This document shows positions 34,101-39,415 of a stretch of DNA of 64,000 nucleotides, piece by piece. The translations under genes were made by a program, and so were the position numbers. Within the stretch, counting starts at the first letter, position 1; the number at the start of each line of letters is the position of its first letter. Origin of the DNA: Branchipolynoe longqiensis (Eukaryota; Annelida; Polychaeta; Phyllodocida; Polynoidae). The notes under the pieces are model-generated. The model ran no database searches. It was given only the letters and a program-made list of their open reading frames with translations, and was not told the origin of the DNA. Location: the NCBI GenBank assembly GCA_030323885.1, contig CM059186.1, forward strand, positions 154,537,064 through 154,601,063, written 5' to 3'.

Positions 34101-35998
34101 TCACCATGAGTGTGCACTGTCACAAGTCAGTACCCATCCTGATATGACCTTAGATGTTGCTAGGACATAAAACAACAACAAACAAACAAGCGGTATTACA
34201 CTTACAGCCCCACTACCGTGTTATGCTAGTGTTTTGAACTTGGATAGTGTTTTGGATGTATGTAGGGGTAGTGTTTTGAACAGTAGTGTTTTCAACGGGG
34301 TAATGTTTTAAAAGTCCTACACCGGCAACGCTGCAAGGCCCCTGCCGTTCAAAACACACCAAAAGGGGGCAATGGTTTGCCTCTCTCTACTGAACGCCAT
34401 CGATTCAAGCAAAGTGATTGATTCCCTGCTTGGTCTTGCCTGCCTTGGTATACAATGGTTCACTAGGTAGAGTCCAAACCAGGGTGCAGTGTTTGTTATT
34501 TGTTATTTTTTGTCCTAGCAACATCGAAGGTCATACTGACTTGTAACAGTGCATAATCATGGTGACCTTATAGTGCTGGCCCCCTGGGAGACCAGGCCAC
34601 TGTGTACCAAGACCCGATATCCCACTCAGTCACATTATCCTGACACCAAACCAACCAGTCCTTGCCCTATCCTAGTAATGCAGAGTATCTGGCTAAGAAG
34701 TGACAGGTATAATATTTTAAGTCATTGGTTTGATTCGACCAGGGTTCGAACCCATGGGTTCGAGTCCAACGATCTACCTAAACGGGAGACGGACGCTCAA
34801 CTAATTCGGCGATCCCGTCTGGTCAGAGCGCTGGGTGGCTCTCCATGTGGGAGGTCATGGGGTTGGAACATTGACCCAGGCAAACCAGCGACTTACAACA
34901 TTGATACTTTCTGTTGCTACCTAGCCTGGCGCTTGGCATTACTTAGATAAAGGATTCACCAGGTACTCGCAGTACATGGGTGAATACCAGCCCTATATAA
35001 AAATAGTCGAAAAAGCGGGTTAATGAAATGAGAGCCTAATTTCACAATCTAAGAAGCAACATTTATTCTTTGTAGGTGTCTTCATATTTACCCGCTACCT
35101 TTGAGTTGAAAAATATAATAAAGTATCTAGTTTAATAAGATTTAAAAGTGAAATCGACGGCATTCTAGCGCCGCCATCTTGTCTTTTTGCATTCTCTCCC
35201 ATTTCACCAACTCTGTGCCTATATGGGTAGCCATTTGATACTGGAGCCACAGTTTCTACTTCATGTTCCATACTAAACCTATTTTCGCCCGTATTTAGAC
35301 TACGTTGTCGTTCACCCGTGTACTACAAGTACCTGGTGAATCTTGTATCTAGGCATTACTATGATAAGGCAATGACTGATTTACACAGTATTAGGAGAAT
35401 GTGACTGAGTGAGATATTGGGTTATGGTGCCAGTGGTCTGATTTTCCAGTGGGGCAGCACTATTAAGTCACCATGAGTATGCACTGTAACAATAACATGG
35501 TAATACCCATCCTGATGTGACCTTTTATGTTGCTAGGATGTAAAACTCAAAAAGGCAAACAAACTACCGACTTAGCACTATGTATATTAGCCACTGCCTA
35601 TATCTACAAAATGGCAGTTCAAACTGGACTGTTTATCTCAGTGTCAGCATAATGTGACTGAGTCGGATATTAGGTCATGGTGCTGATTGCCTGGTCTCCC
35701 AGTGGGGCAGCACTATAAAGTCACCACAAGTGTGCACTGCCAAAAGTCGGTACTCGTCCTGACACGACCTTAGATAATGCCAGGACGTAAAACCCCAACA
35801 ACCTACCAACTTGTACGTGTTGTGTACTGTCTAAACGCAGATAACAATTACAATAATGTGTTGTTTATCTTAACAAGCCTACGTACCGATAACGTAATCG
35901 TATTCCCGTTGGAGACGTCGAGTACAGTGCGACCTCCTCATGGATAGCTTCCATCCCAGGGCAACAAAAACAACCACGAAGGCAAGCCGAGATAGCAT
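14297..35998 (-). CDS. GMC-family flavoprotein oxidoreductase, choline-dehydrogenase-like (11 exons, 594 aa)
   Basis: Exons, 5' to 3': 35998-35887, 30808-30600, 28728-28539, 27082-26951, 25737-25616, 24887-24720, 21913-21763, 20369-20203, 17672-17495, 16504-16282, 14429-14297. The sum is 1785 nt, every junction is GT/AG and every phase agrees. Residues 1-20 hold a hydrophobic N-terminal segment (signal peptide, anchor or presequence). REYDYVI then leads into the FAD-binding VGAGGAG (38-44) and VLEAG. GMC signature 1 surrounds GRGLGG (114-119), with Val at one usually aromatic or Ala position. Signature 2 fits completely at 288-302. The C-terminal catalytic pair is H529 (in HPVGTCKMG) and N573 (in SGNT). 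GMC enzymes use FAD to oxidise alcohols such as choline or sugars; the substrate here cannot be read from sequence. Length equals typical choline dehydrogenases. Least certain is the exon 2 donor. Confidence 0.93.
14441..14720. mobile_element. MITE-A fragment in GMC intron 10
   Basis: Starts GTGAAGCTGCAAAGTCCCAT with the internal MITE-A blocks, then diverges. It begins 12 bp from the exon 11 acceptor, so the acceptor's upstream region is element-derived. Confidence 0.5.
14752..14850 (-). mobile_element. SINE-1 head fragment
   Basis: Only the tRNA-like part remains (TAAGTCATTGGTTTGACTCG to GATTCGGCCACCGCA), inserted in or beside the MITE-A fragment. Confidence 0.6.
14851..15756. other. GMC intron 10 remainder
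   Basis: Mostly AT-rich unique sequence. A (TA)n run is at 15416-15433. At 15440-15480 AGCAGAGTGGTTAAGGAAAC resembles a tRNA A-box region but no B box follows. Four copies of a 19-bp unit (ACATGGTTGTCAATAGAT) lie at 15583-15653. Confidence 0.45.
15583..15653. repeat. 19-bp tandem repeat, four copies
   Basis: The unit ACATGGTTGTCAATAGAT is repeated essentially without divergence. Confidence 0.85.
15757..15925 (-). mobile_element. SINE-1 copy, head-truncated
   Basis: Starts TTGTTTTACGTCCGAGCAAC on the plus strand and ends within the body. It lies head-to-head with the next copy. Confidence 0.65.
15926..16235 (+). mobile_element. SINE-1 copy
   Basis: Plus-strand copy with a duplicated B-box-like block (GATTCAAACCC and GGTTCGAACCC), a full body and tail. 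With 15757-15925 it forms an inverted SINE pair in GMC intron 10. Confidence 0.7.
16282..16504 (-). CDS. GMC gene exon 10 (catalytic His)
   Basis: Acceptor TTGTTGTTGCAG, donor CTCAG|GTGGGC. It encodes residues 477-551 and contains [10 protein letters not shown] with H529. The preceding insertion-like [10 protein letters not shown] segment is typical variable GMC sequence. Confidence 0.9.
16508..17095. repeat. 12-bp tandem array (AACAAAGAACCC)n
   Basis: About 45 units of a 12-bp repeat, changing to AACTCAGCAAAG at the right and with shorter (AACAACAAA) patches inside. It starts next to the exon 10 acceptor, so on the minus strand the T-rich tract before that acceptor is derived from the array. 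Confidence 0.9.
17140..17470. repeat. Two copies of a dispersed approx. 150-bp repeat
   Basis: Copies at 17140-17260 and 17290-17470 share ATAACGTATTATGCGAGTAT, TAAGAC..CACTGTACCAGTGG and CGCCA. A third copy is in homeobox intron 2. Confidence 0.5.
17495..17672 (-). CDS. GMC gene exon 9
   Basis: Acceptor GCCACCTGCAG, donor GAAG|GTAAAG. It encodes residues 418-477, including the family block [19 protein letters not shown]. Confidence 0.88.
17727..17915. mobile_element. MITE-A copy, diverged
   Basis: TTTAAAGTTGCATAGTCCGA at the left; the internal GACAAGCTTGCCAAAAGT is recognisable; the right end is lost. Confidence 0.5.
18140..18870. repeat. Tandem duplication of an approx. 220-bp repeat, first unit split by a TIR element
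   Basis: Both units share GGAATATATAGAGCAATA, CTGGCAATTTTATGTTCGCC, CACCGGCAGCTCAATAAC and GAATAGTAATAGTAATACTG. Unit 2 (18652-18870) is uninterrupted and serves as the empty site. Confidence 0.65.
18219..18501. mobile_element. 283-bp TIR element with CCWGG target duplication
   Basis: The left TIR TGTTGCGGTTTCAGCTGACT and its right complement are followed inside by a second inverted CAGCTGACTG. Flanks are CCTGG (18214-18218) and CCAGG (18502-18506). The interior shares about 150 bp with 53930-54075. Confidence 0.65.
18868..19640. repeat. Approx. 245-bp tandem repeat, three units and a partial fourth
   Basis: Units begin near 18868, 19113, 19360 and 19602 at TACTGCTTTTCTAGCATGTC. Divergence between units is a few percent. 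Located in GMC intron 8. Confidence 0.8.
19905..20032. mobile_element. MITE-A right-end fragment
   Basis: Ends CATCGGACCATGCAACTTTA; the left two thirds are missing. Confidence 0.55.
20166..20187. repeat. Poly-C tract next to GMC exon 8 donor
   Basis: 21-base C run starting 15 bases beyond the donor. Confidence 0.8.
20203..20369 (-). CDS. GMC gene exon 8
   Basis: Acceptor CTTGTCACCCAG, donor CTAGAG|GTACTG. It encodes residues 362-417, beginning [16 protein letters not shown]. Confidence 0.88.
20405..20759. mobile_element. MITE-A copy, full length
   Basis: TTAAAGTTGCATGGTCCGAA at the left, CATCGGACTATGCAGCATTAA at the right, 355 bp. It begins 36 bp upstream of exon 8. Confidence 0.75.
20668..21125. 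repeat. Approx. 240-bp tandem duplication capturing a MITE-A end
   Basis: 20668-20890 and 20908-21125 are nearly identical. They run from TGATGTCTCAAATCTATTTG through the MITE-A right end into AGAAAGGCCGGATTT and beyond. The few differences point to a recent duplication. Confidence 0.8.
21205..21527 (+). mobile_element. SINE-1 copy
   Basis: Head CATCGGTAGAGCAGGGGCCT with B box GGTTCGGTTACC (one change), full body and the tail ending CAACAACCAACCAAC. Confidence 0.75.
21533..21753. repeat. Foldback element, approx. 85-bp arms
   Basis: CGAAGAGCTCTTTTCCAAAA ... GTTTGTAGAT on the left is mirrored by ATCTACAAACTT ... AAAGGAGCTCTTCATATG on the right. The right arm ends 10 bases from the exon 7 splice donor. 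Confidence 0.7.
21763..21913 (-). CDS. GMC gene exon 7
   Basis: Acceptor TCGTTGACCCAG, donor CACAG|GTACTA. It encodes residues 312-362, including the GMC block [11 protein letters not shown]. Confidence 0.9.
22079..22116. repeat. (AT)n microsatellite
   Basis: Pure AT run. Confidence 0.85.
22385..22560. repeat. Dispersed repeat shared with 49893-50047
   Basis: Both contain GGTGGTGCCACCATC..AGCT (here GGTGGCGCC), TTGG.GCAGTAGATG, then GGGTTATTATACTCGTATAA or its variant and TTTGTATACAG. Confidence 0.5.
22745..22992. mobile_element. TIR element, approx. 248 bp
   Basis: Left GACATTTGCCATTTGC with GATAATTGCCA; right TGGCAATTATC with GGGTGGCAAATGTC. These are imperfect inverted repeats of about 45 bp in GMC intron 6. 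Confidence 0.6.
23085..23400 (-). mobile_element. SINE-2 (different tRNA head)
   Basis: On the minus strand it starts GTGGCGGAGTGGTTAGAGTG, has GACTCCTAATCTGAGGGTCG and the B box GGTTCGATTCC. The body runs through CAACCGAGCAACCAGCC-type sequence to AGTGGGGAAGACCAGTTGTC and an A-rich tail. The anticodon-loop-like CTCCTAA suggests an Arg-type tRNA source; this is inference. Its 3' domain resembles that of the SINE-1 variants at 25342 and 55385. Confidence 0.65.
23563..23916. mobile_element. MITE-A copy, full length
   Basis: TTAAAGCTGCATAGTCTGGT at the left and CATCGGGCTATGTAACTTTAA at the right, 354 bp. Confidence 0.8.
23945..24157 (+). mobile_element. SINE-1 copy, tail-truncated
   Basis: Head ending GAGTTCTAAGCCCGGCCGAG, body to GGTCATGGTGCCCGG, then it stops. 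Confidence 0.6.
24158..24719. other. GMC intron 6, nothing recognised
   Basis: Apart from a short (TA)n near 24430, no element or exon could be defined. Confidence 0.4.
24720..24887 (-). CDS. GMC gene exon 6 (GMC signature 2)
   Basis: Acceptor TTGTGGTTGCAG, donor TTCAAG|GTAGCC, phase 0 at both ends. It encodes residues 256-311; [15 protein letters not shown] (288-302) satisfies the whole GMC signature 2 pattern. Confidence 0.95.
24985..25338 (-). mobile_element. SINE-1 copy, full length
   Basis: Tail TTGTTTTACATCCTACCAAC at the left, tRNA-like head ending CCAATTAGGCCACGGCGCCC at the right. Confidence 0.75.
25342..25600 (+). mobile_element. SINE-1 variant with a SINE-2-like 3' end
   Basis: The head GATGACCGAATGAATTGAGC, B box and first half of the body are SINE-1. 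After AGGAAAGGGCAA it changes to GGAGTGGAATGAGGAAGACC and AATCGTCTGCAATTGAAATG, as in SINE-2 and at 55385-55600, and ends in an A/C tail. Confidence 0.65.
25616..25737 (-). CDS. GMC gene exon 5
   Basis: Acceptor GTTTTCGACAG, donor ACCAAG|GTAGGT. It encodes residues 215-255 ([20 protein letters not shown] ...), the substrate-side region. Confidence 0.9.
25738..26184. other. GMC intron 4, AT-rich part
   Basis: No element was recognised apart from a short G run near 25843. Confidence 0.4.
26185..26352 (+). mobile_element. SINE-1 body and tail fragment
   Basis: From GGATCGACTTGCTCAGTATC to GATGTGACTAGCATGTAAAG; head missing. Confidence 0.55.
26353..26926. mobile_element. TIR element with CCGG-rich internal repeats (574 bp)
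   Basis: The left end AAAGCCTAGGTCACACCTAC and right end GTATGTGTGACTAGGGCTTT are inverted over about 25 bp, continuing into CCGGA/TCCGG. The interior is a degenerate 10-11-bp repeat of GATCCGTGGCT / GGTCCGGGGGT type. Confidence 0.75.
26951..27082 (-). CDS. GMC gene exon 4
   Basis: Acceptor CAGTATGTTGCAG, donor ATAG|GTGAGC. It encodes residues 171-215 with the family block [13 protein letters not shown]. Confidence 0.9.
27108..27192 (-). mobile_element. SINE-1 tail fragment
   Basis: TTTCATGTCTTGGCAATATC to CACTCATGGCGAGATG. Confidence 0.55.
27361..27560. repeat. Degenerate 10-bp array of CATATGACGT type
   Basis: Runs of TATGACGTATGACATATGAC. The short palindromes CATATG and ACGT recur, and open frames here are artefacts. 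Confidence 0.8.
27561..28138. repeat. Dispersed approx. 550-bp repeat, copy 1
   Basis: Shares the whole order of blocks with 38584-39107: TGTAAAGTCC..., TGTGTAGGCAGGCTATA, CCCTCAGGTTTATTATT, GATCTGCCCACCACCACCA and CGGAATATTTTACA. TGTAAA / TTTACA at the ends may be a short TIR. Confidence 0.65.
28139..28475. repeat. 9-bp palindromic array (ATGTACATG)n
   Basis: About 37 units. Each holds the self-complementary ATGTACAT, so both strands read alike. It ends 64 bp from the GMC exon 3 donor. Confidence 0.9.
28539..28728 (-). CDS. GMC gene exon 3 (GMC signature 1)
   Basis: Acceptor CCTTGTTAAAG (weak pyrimidine tract), donor TCGG|GTGAGT. It encodes residues 108-171: [15 protein letters not shown] and then HDYDRW...[13 protein letters not shown]. 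Confidence 0.9.
28740..29159. other. GMC intron 2, AT-rich, nothing recognised
   Basis: Only a T run near 28829 stands out. Confidence 0.4.
29160..29810. mobile_element. MITE-D-like CpG-rich element, right end not preserved
   Basis: It begins GGCCCTGTCACATTATGATG and CTTCTCGCCGGCGCGCC, as in MITE-D at 36102-36593. It has the same style of ACGTT/GCGCG-rich interior, including ATGTTATGC..ACG-like words, but no matching right TIR was found. Confidence 0.5.
29863..30200 (-). repeat. Tandem pair of U2-snRNA-headed sequences
   Basis: Read on the minus strand, unit 1 (30200-30045) carries GGCCTTTTGGCTAAGATCAA, the 5' stem-loop sequence of U2 snRNA. After about 125 bases it ends GGCGGGCTCT and an A run. 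Unit 2 (about 30012-29863) begins TTCTCGGCCTTTTGCCTAAA, aligns along its length with unit 1 and ends GGTGGGCTCT. The branch-site pairing and Sm regions of U2 are absent, so these are not U2 genes. They look like an snRNA-derived retroposon or an unknown small RNA family. Confidence 0.5.
30300..30497. mobile_element. pogo-like and MITE-A remnants
   Basis: CACCAATCTAAGGGCACCCA resembles the pogo-like interior at 1093-1232. TTGATGCTTTAATCGACGTA then TGCAGCTTCA is a MITE-A right end. Confidence 0.4.
30600..30808 (-). CDS. GMC gene exon 2 (FAD-binding Rossmann motif)
   Basis: Acceptor GCTTCGTTGCAG, proposed donor GAAATG|GTGCTT. It encodes residues 38-107 with [16 protein letters not shown] and [15 protein letters not shown]. 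The donor is weak and is chosen because it gives normal family spacing to WPRG in exon 3. Confidence 0.85.
30895..31200 (-). mobile_element. SINE-1 copy
   Basis: Tail TGGAGTTTTACGTCCTGGCA at the left; head with AACCCATGGGTTCGATTCCC at the right. Confidence 0.75.
31349..31770. mobile_element. MITE-B copy 2 (inverted orientation)
   Basis: 422 bp. Flanks GGGTCAGTC (31340-31348) and GGGTCAGCC (31771-31779) form a 9-bp duplication with one change. The interior (CAAAAAGACAAGATGGTGGC) is inverted relative to copies 1 and 3. Confidence 0.85.
31771..32130. other. GMC intron 1, mostly unrecognised
   Basis: Contains a SINE-1 tail fragment at 31968-32025 (TTGTTATTTTACGTACTGGC). Confidence 0.45.
32131..32554. 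mobile_element. MITE-C copy 1
   Basis: TIRs: GGCCGTAGCGATTAACATGA at the left, and at the right AATCGATTACGCTCC, with inner CTCGGGTCACCCGAG / GGTGACCCGAGTT. 424 bp, non-coding. Other copies at 36617-37074 and 62636-63071. Confidence 0.75.
32555..32961. other. GMC intron 1, unrecognised
   Basis: 32570-32640 repeats the sequence at 31258-31345 (GGAAAAGCAGTAACCTATTC). A C-rich run is at 32900-32915. No gene signal. Confidence 0.4.
32962..33302 (+). mobile_element. SINE-1 copy, full length
   Basis: Head GATAGCCGAATGAGTTGAGC, B box GATTCGAACCC, tail GATGTTGCCAGGACGTAAAT and CAACCAACCAACC. GGGATATCAGGTTGT is duplicated inside the body. Confidence 0.8.
33310..33425. repeat. C-rich simple sequence
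   Basis: Several C runs of 8 to 30 bases with A/T interruptions. Confidence 0.8.
33657..33790 (+). mobile_element. SINE-1 body/tail fragment
   Basis: GGTGCTGGCAGCCTGGTGTC to ATGTAAAACAACAACAAAC. Confidence 0.65.
33862..34182 (+). mobile_element. SINE-1 copy, full length
   Basis: Head GACGGGATGGGCAATTGAGT, B box GGTTCGAACC, tail GTTGCTAGGACATAAAACAA. Confidence 0.8.
34497..34825 (-). mobile_element. SINE-1 copy
   Basis: Tail TTTTTTGTCCTAGCAACATC at the left, head ending CTAATTCGGCGATCCCGTCT at the right. Confidence 0.75.
34826..35560 (+). mobile_element. SINE-1 copy split by MITE-B
   Basis: The head half is 34826-34943 and the body/tail half 35352-35560. The SINE reading is continuous if the intervening MITE-B and one GGCATTACT are removed, so the MITE arrived after the SINE. 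Confidence 0.8.
34944..35351. mobile_element. MITE-B copy 3 with perfect 9-bp target duplication
   Basis: TAGATAAAGGATTCACC at the left, GGTGAATCTTGTATCTA at the right, 408 bp. GGCATTACT occurs at 34935-34943 and again at 35352-35360. Confidence 0.9.
35622..35812 (+). mobile_element. SINE-1 body/tail fragment
   Basis: From ATCTCAGTGTCAGCATAATG to GCCAGGACGTAAAACCCCAA; ends 75 bp before GMC exon 1. Confidence 0.65.
35887..35998 (-). CDS. GMC gene exon 1 (start codon, hydrophobic N-terminus)
   Basis: The ATG at 35998-35996 is the first in frame after a stop seven codons upstream. It encodes [20 protein letters not shown], a basic linker and REYDYVI. Donor TATCG|GTACGT in phase 1 completes the Val of VGAGGAG with exon 2. 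This placement was found by looking for the missing strand that leads into the Rossmann motif. Confidence 0.85.
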
Positions 35999-36101
35999 TT
36001 GGAGAGCGATTACTGGCTATGTGTGGCAGCCTTGAAACCAACAGCAGTAGTTCTGTGTATGCCTGGTGTTGGTCTGGGAAAACGAAGCCCTACTAATATA
36101 C

Positions 36102-36593
36102 CCCTGTCACATTATGACGCTTCTCGCCAACGCGCGTCAACGTATGTGATTTTTTGGCACTACGTCAGGATACGTCAGGAAGCGTTACGCGCGCGTTAGG
36201 CACACATTGGTAAATGTTGATCTACGGCGACGGTCGGCGGCACTCGTCAGGGGGTAGGCGAAGTTTTGTGCTTGCACAAAACTTTCGACATGCGATAACA
36301 CGCGGGAGCCAACGTTATGGCGACATTAGGGGTGCGTCGAGATACGTTGGACATGCTGGAATAATGTTATGCGAACGCCAAGCACACATCGCATGCGCGT
36401 TAGGGTCGTGCCCACACATTGCGCCAAACTGTTGCTTTGTTGTTTACATCCTAGCTACATCTAAGGTCAAATCAGGATGATGCGCCAAAACAACATCGGC
36501 CGCACGCTTCCAATATGTTGCGCTCACGCCGATCATTAAAAGTGATTTTACACGTTGGCGGCGCGCCGGCGAGAAGCGTCGTAATGTGACAGA
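36102..36593. mobile_element. MITE-D, CpG-rich TIR element upstream of the GMC gene
   Basis: TIRs of about 35 bp: CTGTCACATTATGACGCTTC, CTCGCC..CGCGC at the left and the complement of CTGTCACATTACGACGCTTC at the right. The interior is dominated by ACGTT, GCGCG and TGCG words. A SINE-1 tail fragment (36433-36482, minus) is nested inside. The left edge lies about 100 bp from the GMC start codon. Confidence 0.8.
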
Positions 36594-36616
36594 ACCACTA
36601 TCAGAATGCTCACCTA

Positions 36617-37074
36617 GGGCGTAATCGATTAATCATCTCGGGTCACCCGAGCCACTTTTTGGTGCATGCACACATCACACAGACTCGGGTTGAATAAAGG
36701 AATACGCTCGGGGTCGACAAAATGGTGGCTTAATCTAAAACTTAATATTTTTTTCAATAACCGATATATGTACAGCAAAATAGGATGTAGAGTATTTTAT
36801 GATTGTAGAAGCTGACAACCTGGGTTATTAAAAAAAAAAGCATTAAAACAACACGTAGCTGTTGTACTGGTAGCTGATATCCTACAGGTACCACCAGTAC
36901 AGATGTGTCATCACCGCTCTGAGAAAACCGCAGCCAAGAGGTGGTAGGTTACTGGAGTCGGGTCATTTTTCACACAGAACGTGTATTTCTCGACTACACT
37001 CGCCGTGTTTGATTTGAAATTCTAACGACTCGAGTGACCCAAGTCGCCCGGGTCGTGTTAATCGATTACGCCCC
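36617..37074. mobile_element. MITE-C copy 2, best preserved
   Basis: GGGCGTAATCGATTAATCAT at the left, TGTTAATCGATTACGCCCC at the right; the interior is inverted relative to copy 1. Confidence 0.8.
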
Positions 37075-37075
37075 T

Positions 37076-38085
37076 AGCAAACTTGCTGGGAATTCTCACA
37101 TAGTAAACTTGCTTAGAATTTTGACATATTAACCTTGTTTAGAATTTCGACATATTAGACTTGCTTAGAATTTGTATATGGTAAGCTTGCTTTGAATCGT
37201 CACCTCGAAAGCTTGCTCTGAATATTCACACAGTAAGCGTGTTTGAATTTTCAATTAGTAAGCATGACATTGGAGAAGACACCCACAATTATATGACTTC
37301 GGAGCACCGTTGACCCCCATATGTGTGAAAAAAAGTTCTATTTTGCCATCACAAGTTGGCATTAGAGGCCCAATAGGGCCTAGCCCAGCCAGAAGAGGAT
37401 CTGTAAGTTACTTAGTTAAGTTTGCTGAGAATTTTCACATCGTAAGCTTGCTTAGAATTTTCACATATTAAACTTGCTTAGAATTTTCATCTCGTAAGCA
37501 TACTTGGAATTTTTACATAGTAAGCATTTTAGAATTTTCAATTAGTAAGCATGTTTTAAAAAGAATGTTCATTTAGTAAGCTTGTTGATAATTGTCACTT
37601 AGTAAGCTCGTTTAAAATTTTCATTTAGTAAGTTTGCTGATAATTGTCACTTAGTAAGCTCATTTAAAATTTTCATTTAGTAAGCTAGCTTAATATGTTC
37701 ACATAGGAAACGTGTTTAGAATTCTCACCTCATGAGCTTGCTTAGAACGATGACTTAGAACCTAATGAGCTTGCTTTATAATTTTCACTTAGTGACATTG
37801 CTTAGAATTCTCACTTAGAACCCAATAAGTTTGAATGGAATGCTCACGTAGAATCTAATAAGCTTGTTCAGAATGCTCCCTTAGAACCTAATGAGCTTGC
37901 TTAGAACACTCCTTTGGACTCATGAAATATGCTTGGTATACTCATTTAAAACCTAGTAAGCTTGTTTATAATGCTCATTTAGAACCTAATAAGTTTGCTT
38001 AGAATGCTTACTTGGAACCTAATAAGCTTGCTTAGGCTGTTCACACAGGTTTGCTTAGAATGCTCGCCGAGATTTGTAACCCAGA
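37076..38085. repeat. Degenerate approx. 28-bp tandem array
   Basis: About 30 units around TAGTAAGCTTGCTTAGAATT plus TTCACT, with gradual change along the array (TAGAACCTAATAAGCTTGC in the right third). It is interrupted by a LINE-end fragment at 37267-37405. Confidence 0.75.
37267..37405 (+). mobile_element. 5'-truncated LINE 3' end, copy 1
   Basis: Nearly the same as 39235-39395, from CATTGGAGAAGACACCCACA to AAGAGGATCTGTAAGTTA. Confidence 0.55.
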
Positions 38086-38128
38086 AGGCATGCTCCCCAC
38101 ATGATTAGCTATATATATTAATATGTAT

Positions 38129-38129
38129 G

Positions 38130-38166
<37 letters not shown>
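38129..38166. repeat. (TA)n microsatellite
   Basis: Directly adjoins a pogo-like MITE, so the TA target of that element lies in the run. Confidence 0.8.
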
Positions 38167-38170
<4 letters not shown>

Positions 38171-38338
38171 AAAACCTCTCTAACCGACCACCTCCACAGA
38201 TCGACCCCTCCCCTATATGGATCACTTTATTTGGGTCCCAACCATACCATTGTAAGGACATTCTAACTCCCTAATCCGACCACCTCCCTAAATGGACCAG
38301 TTGGTCCCATAGTCGGTCGATTTGGAGAGGTTTTACTG
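38167..38338. mobile_element. pogo-like MITE
   Basis: CAATAAAACCTCTCTAACCG at the left and GAGAGGTTTTACTG at the right, 172 bp, TA at both flanks. The interior has GACCACCTCC..CAGATCGAC and its partial complement. Confidence 0.8.
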
Positions 38339-38344
38339 TATATA

Positions 38345-38583
38345 TATTCTGATGTAAATTTTCCGACCATTTTACACAATCTAAGTTATAACTGTCATCA
38401 GACTTCTGATGTAAAATTTCCGATCAATTTTCAACATTTATCCGATGTCAGATTTCCGATGCATCCGATACATTCTGACGTTGGAAAGATGTCTGTGTTC
38501 GGACTGGGTGTGCCCCTCTTTAGGTATAAGAGGACACATGGCGCGGGTCCCCGTGATAAATACACTGATAATCTATATATTAG
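38345..38583. other. Short CTGATGT/TTTCCGA repeats, otherwise unrecognised
   Basis: Three loose copies of TCTGATGTAAA.TTTCCGA between 38347 and 38475. Confidence 0.4.
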
Positions 38584-39107
38584 TGTAAAGTCCACGGCTC
38601 GAATCTGTGGTTGTGTTGGCAGGCTATAGTGAAATCATTACAGGTAAAGAGAAAGGAAGAGTATAAAGAGTGAAAGAAGAGAGAGAGTCAAGCCCTCAGG
38701 TTTATTATTTATATGGTACATGGATCCAGTATAGAGTATCACCCCACCCCATTCTCCCAATGAGAAACAAGCATTTTTAGCTCCACCAATGAGAAACAAG
38801 CATTCCCGGTCCCCATGGTTAGAGTGATCTGCCCACCACCACCAAGCTGTTTGGCTCCCCTGGCCACCACCTGCCTTGAGTATGCGTGTGGTGATCCTGA
38901 CAAGCAGAGGGGGGAGGGGGTAGTGGGTAGGGCTCTGAGTGCCTCTTACACACTATCTTACTAGCACCACAATGTCTATTTACTAATCAATCAAGTACCA
39001 CCAGCAACTACATAAACACATCTATGCGCCTGGCCATGTATACCTGTTTCACAAATAGAATATTTGCATTCCCCAACCAATGCATCATTATCGGAATATT
39101 TTACATT
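38584..39107. repeat. Dispersed approx. 550-bp repeat, copy 2
   Basis: Same block order as 27561-28138, with somewhat shorter C/A-rich middle. Confidence 0.65.
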
Positions 39108-39169
39108 AGGTCAAGCTATGCAAATACTCAATGGTCTGGTCAGCTGATTTTTGCACACATTATTTACAT

Positions 39170-39415
39170 AAATATTCACTCTAGCTAACCAACATTGGTT
39201 GAAGCACAAACGTTAGAAGCATTTGAGAGAAGGCTGGACATACATTGGAGAAGACACCCACAATTATATGACTTCAGAACACCGTCAACCCCCATATGTG
39301 TGCAAAAAAAAGGTCTATTTTGCCATAACAAGCTGGAATTAGAGGCCCAATAGGGCCTAGAGCATCCAGAAGAGGATCTGTAAGTTAATCTGTAAGTTAA
39401 ACATATTCATGCTTT
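39170..39415 (+). mobile_element. 5'-truncated LINE 3' end, copy 2
   Basis: The frame from about 39196 reads EAQTLEAFERRLDIHWRRHP, then QLYDF, the style of C-termini of CR1/L2-like LINE polymerases (FK.RLD..W). A short 3'UTR and a duplicated ATCTGTAAGTTA tail follow. Only the extreme 3' end is present. The clade is inference. Confidence 0.55.

Larger units (their letters stand above)
33467..34329. mobile_element. TIR element with CAAAACACTA repeats, carrying two nested SINE-1 copies
   Basis: Left end ACCGGTGTAG..GTTCAAAACAC, right end GTTTTAAAAGTCCTACACCGG. Between them TTCAAAACACTA and its complement TAGTGTTTTGAAC recur on both sides of two SINE-1 copies that occupy 33657-34180. Confidence 0.6.
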
